From positions 1 through 6,143 of the forward strand of contig DRPO01000170.1 of the NCBI GenBank assembly GCA_011330835.1: DNA of 6,143 nt, read 5' to 3'. This DNA comes from Gammaproteobacteria bacterium (GTDB taxonomy: Bacteria > Pseudomonadota > Gammaproteobacteria > UWMA-0217). Shown one piece after another: positions 4,293 to 6,143 of this stretch. Within the stretch, counting starts at the first letter, position 1. Every line of letters starts with the position of its first letter. The translations under genes and the position numbers were made by a program. The notes under the pieces are model-generated. The model made no database searches, was not told the origin of the DNA, and saw nothing but the letters and a program-made list of their open reading frames with translations.

Positions 4293-6143
4293 ATGACCCC
4301 AGGCATAATCTTCGCCATACTTTGCGCACTCGGAGCAATCGTATTCGGCATCAAATCCCGTGCCGCCATCCTGTCGATGCCTGACGGTTCAGACCGCATG
4401 AAGGAAATCGCGATGGCCGTCCAGGAGGGCGCACAGGCCTATCTGAAACGTCAATACACCACCATCGCCATGGTCGGCGCGGGCCTGTTTGTGCTGATCT
4501 GGATCTTCATCGGGTTCGCCACCGCGTTCGGGTTCGCGCTGGGCGCGATTCTGTCGGGCGCGACCGGCTTCATCGGCATGAACATCTCCGTCCGCGCCAA
4601 CTCGCGCACCGCCGAAGCCGCCCAGCAAGGTCTCAACCCGGCGCTGCAGGTCGCCTTCAAGGGCGGCGCGATCACCGGCCTGCTGGTGGTCGGACTCGGC
4701 CTGCTCGGGGTCGCCGGCTACTATGCGATTCTCACCCTGGCGACGCCCGCCGGCGAGTCGGTCAACCTGGCGCCGCTGGTGGGGCTGGCCTTTGGCGGGT
4801 CGCTGATCTCCATCTTCGCCCGTCTCGGCGGCGGCATCTTCACCAAGGGCGCCGACGTCGGCGCCGACCTGGTCGGCAAGGTCGAGGCCGGCATTCCGGA
4901 AGACGACCCCCGCAACCCGGCGGTCATCGCCGATAACGTCGGCGACAACGTCGGCGACTGCGCCGGCATGGCCGCCGACCTGTTCGAGACCTACGCCGTC
5001 ACCCTGGTCGCCACCATGCTCCTCGGCGCGGGGCTGATCTCCGGCGGCGCCGGCATTGTCTACCCGCTGGTGCTGGGCGGCATCTCCATTATCGCCTCGA
5101 TCATCGGCACCTTCTTCGTCAAAGTCCACAGCGATTCCGACAACATCATGCACGCCCTCTACAAGGGGCTGATCGTTTCCGGCGGCGTCTCCGCCGTGCT
5201 GTTCCTGCCGGCGACCGCGATCGTCATGGGCGGCAATGGCGAATACTCGGTCTGGCAACTCTACCTCGCCTCGCTGGTCGGGCTGATCGTCACTGGGATG
5301 CTGGTGGTGTTCACCGACTACTACACCTCCACCGAATACAGCCCGGTCAGGGGCGTGGCGGAAGCCTCCACCACCGGACACGCCACCAACATCATCGCCG
5401 GTCTGGCGCTGTCCATGAAGTCCACCGCGCTGCCCGTGCTCATGGTCTGCCTCGGCATCTATGAAGCGCACTACTTCGCCGGCCTCTACGGCATCGCCAT
5501 CGCGGTCACCTCGATGCTCTCCATGACCGGCATCATCGTCGCCCTCGACGCCTATGGCCCCATCACCGACAACGCCGGCGGCATCGCCGAAATGGCCGAA
5601 CTGCCCTCGGAAGTCCGCAAAACCACCGATGCGCTGGACGCCGTGGGCAACACCACCAAGGCCGTCACCAAGGGCTACGCCATCGGCTCAGCCGGCCTCG
5701 CCGCGCTGGTGCTGTTCGCCGATTACACGCATAACCTCGAACACGGCGGCATCGCCACCAGCTTCGACCTCTCCAACCCAATGGTCATCATCGGCCTGTT
5801 CATCGGCGGCCTGGTGCCCTACCTGTTCGGCGCCTTCGCGATGGAAGCCGTTGGCCGCGCCGCCGGCGCCGTGGTCATCGAAGTTCGCAACCAGTTCAAG
5901 AACGATCCCGGCATCATGGAAGGAACCAGCAAGCCCGACTACTCTCGCGCGGTCGACATGCTGACCAAATCCGCCATCAAGGAAATGATCATTCCTTCGT
6001 TGCTGCCCGTCGCGGTTCCCGTCATCGTCGGCCTCGTCCTCGGCGCTCAGGCGCTTGGCGGACTGCTCGTCGGCACGATCGTTACCGGCCTGTTCGTCGC
6101 CATCTCCATGACCACCGGCGGCGGCGCATGGGACAACGCCAAG
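4293..6143 (+). CDS. hppA: K+-independent H+-translocating membrane pyrophosphatase, 3' end missing
   Basis: This gene encodes an integral membrane pyrophosphatase that couples hydrolysis of PPi to phosphate with proton pumping across the cytoplasmic membrane. The frame is open for 617 codons to the window edge and stops at GGGAWDNAK, a conserved block near the C-terminus, so roughly 50-70 residues should be missing. The catalytic PPi/Mg site is visible: GADVGADLVGKVE with D188, D192 and K196, then D214-N-V-G-D218-N-V-G-D222 leading into CAGMAADLFETY (223-234). EYSPVRGVAEASTTGHATNIIAGLA and the DAYGPITDNAGGIAEM block (about 420-435) are also intact. The segment GNTTKAVTKG places Lys at 456 and Thr at 459, where K+-dependent enzymes have Ala and Gly/Ala, so this enzyme should be K+-independent and proton-pumping. 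Codons are strongly biased to C/G-ending forms, suggesting good expression. The ATG at 4293 follows a strong AGGAG. The leader carries a terminator and a hairpin that may control expression. Confidence 0.96.
   Translation, partial: MTPGIIFAILCALGAIVFGIKSRAAILSMPDGSDRMKEIAMAVQEGAQAYLKRQYTTIAMVGAGLFVLIWIFIGFATAFGFALGAILSGATGFIGMNISVRANSRTAEAAQQGLNPALQVAFKGGAITGLLVVGLGLLGVAGYYAILTLATPAGESVNLAPLVGLAFGGSLISIFARLGGGIFTKGADVGADLVGKVEAGIPEDDPRNPAVIADNVGDNVGDCAGMAADLFETYAVTLVATMLLGAGLISGGAGIVYPLVLGGISIIASIIGTFFVKVHSDSDNIMHALYKGLIVSGGVSAVLFLPATAIVMGGNGEYSVWQLYLASLVGLIVTGMLVVFTDYYTSTEYSPVRGVAEASTTGHATNIIAGLALSMKSTALPVLMVCLGIYEAHYFAGLYGIAIAVTSMLSMTGIIVALDAYGPITDNAGGIAEMAELPSEVRKTTDALDAVGNTTKAVTKGYAIGSAGLAALVLFADYTHNLEHGGIATSFDLSNPMVIIGLFIGGLVPYLFGAFAMEAVGRAAGAVVIEVRNQFKNDPGIMEGTSKPDYSRAVDMLTKSAIKEMIIPSLLPVAVPVIVGLVLGAQALGGLLVGTIVTGLFVAISMTTGGGAWDNAK

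Noticed and set aside
3809..4296. Several forward open frames in the nnrS/hppA spacer
   Set aside because: They overlap in different frames, have no ribosome binding site or recognisable domain, and run across a strong terminator and hairpins. Non-coding RNA or regulatory DNA explains the region better.
4389..5471. A 360-codon open frame on the minus strand inside hppA
   Set aside because: It is antisense to a highly conserved, unmistakable hppA. Its product is a Gly/Asp/Gln/Arg/His-rich low-complexity string, which arises from strong third-position GC bias in the sense gene. No motif supports it.

Overview
This window looks like chromosomal DNA of a GC-rich proteobacterium. A gammaproteobacterium with respiratory or chemolithotrophic/phototrophic habits is my best guess, but this is inferred only from gene content (NnrS, a K+-independent membrane pyrophosphatase, a DUF1015 protein) and from base and codon composition. 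No marker gene fixes the taxonomy. I see no tRNA, rRNA, insertion sequence, CRISPR array or phage gene, and the genes appear intact apart from the one cut by the window edge.

Layout. Positions 1-334 hold no convincing gene. They contain a terminator-like hairpin with a T-run (119-165), probably ending something that lies to the left, and a weak promoter-like sequence. A full-length DUF1015 gene follows (335-1561, +). It meets, tail to tail with a 20-bp overlap, a gene for a stand-alone response-regulator receiver domain (1542-1895, -). After a 271-bp divergent spacer comes an unrecognised 143-residue protein (2167-2598, +), whose stop codon overlaps the stop of nnrS (2595-3803, -), a 12-helix membrane protein of nitric-oxide stress and denitrification physiology. 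A 489-bp divergent spacer separates nnrS from hppA (4293 to the window end, +), which encodes a proton-pumping membrane pyrophosphatase. The last part of hppA lies outside the window.

The most informative non-coding DNA is the nnrS/hppA spacer. On the nnrS side there is an FNR/DNR/NnrR-type box (9 of 10 consensus positions) centred 41.5 bp upstream of the start predicted from a TATCAT -10 element. This is the classical class II activator geometry and suggests control by low oxygen or nitric oxide. On the hppA side, a textbook intrinsic terminator (8-bp stem, 6-nt loop, eight Ts) lies 113 bp before the hppA start codon, pointing towards hppA and with no protein gene in front of it. Smaller hairpins precede it, and another long hairpin lies just before the hppA ribosome binding site. 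This suggests either a small RNA gene or an attenuated/riboswitch-like hppA leader, and it is the best candidate here for something undescribed. Between the two halves sits a cluster of overlapping inverted repeats (3910-3955) that looks like an operator.

The genes do not form one pathway. The two tail-to-tail pairs and the divergent spacers indicate mostly single-gene transcription units. nnrS and hppA share only an upstream region and a general link to membrane energetics and respiration.
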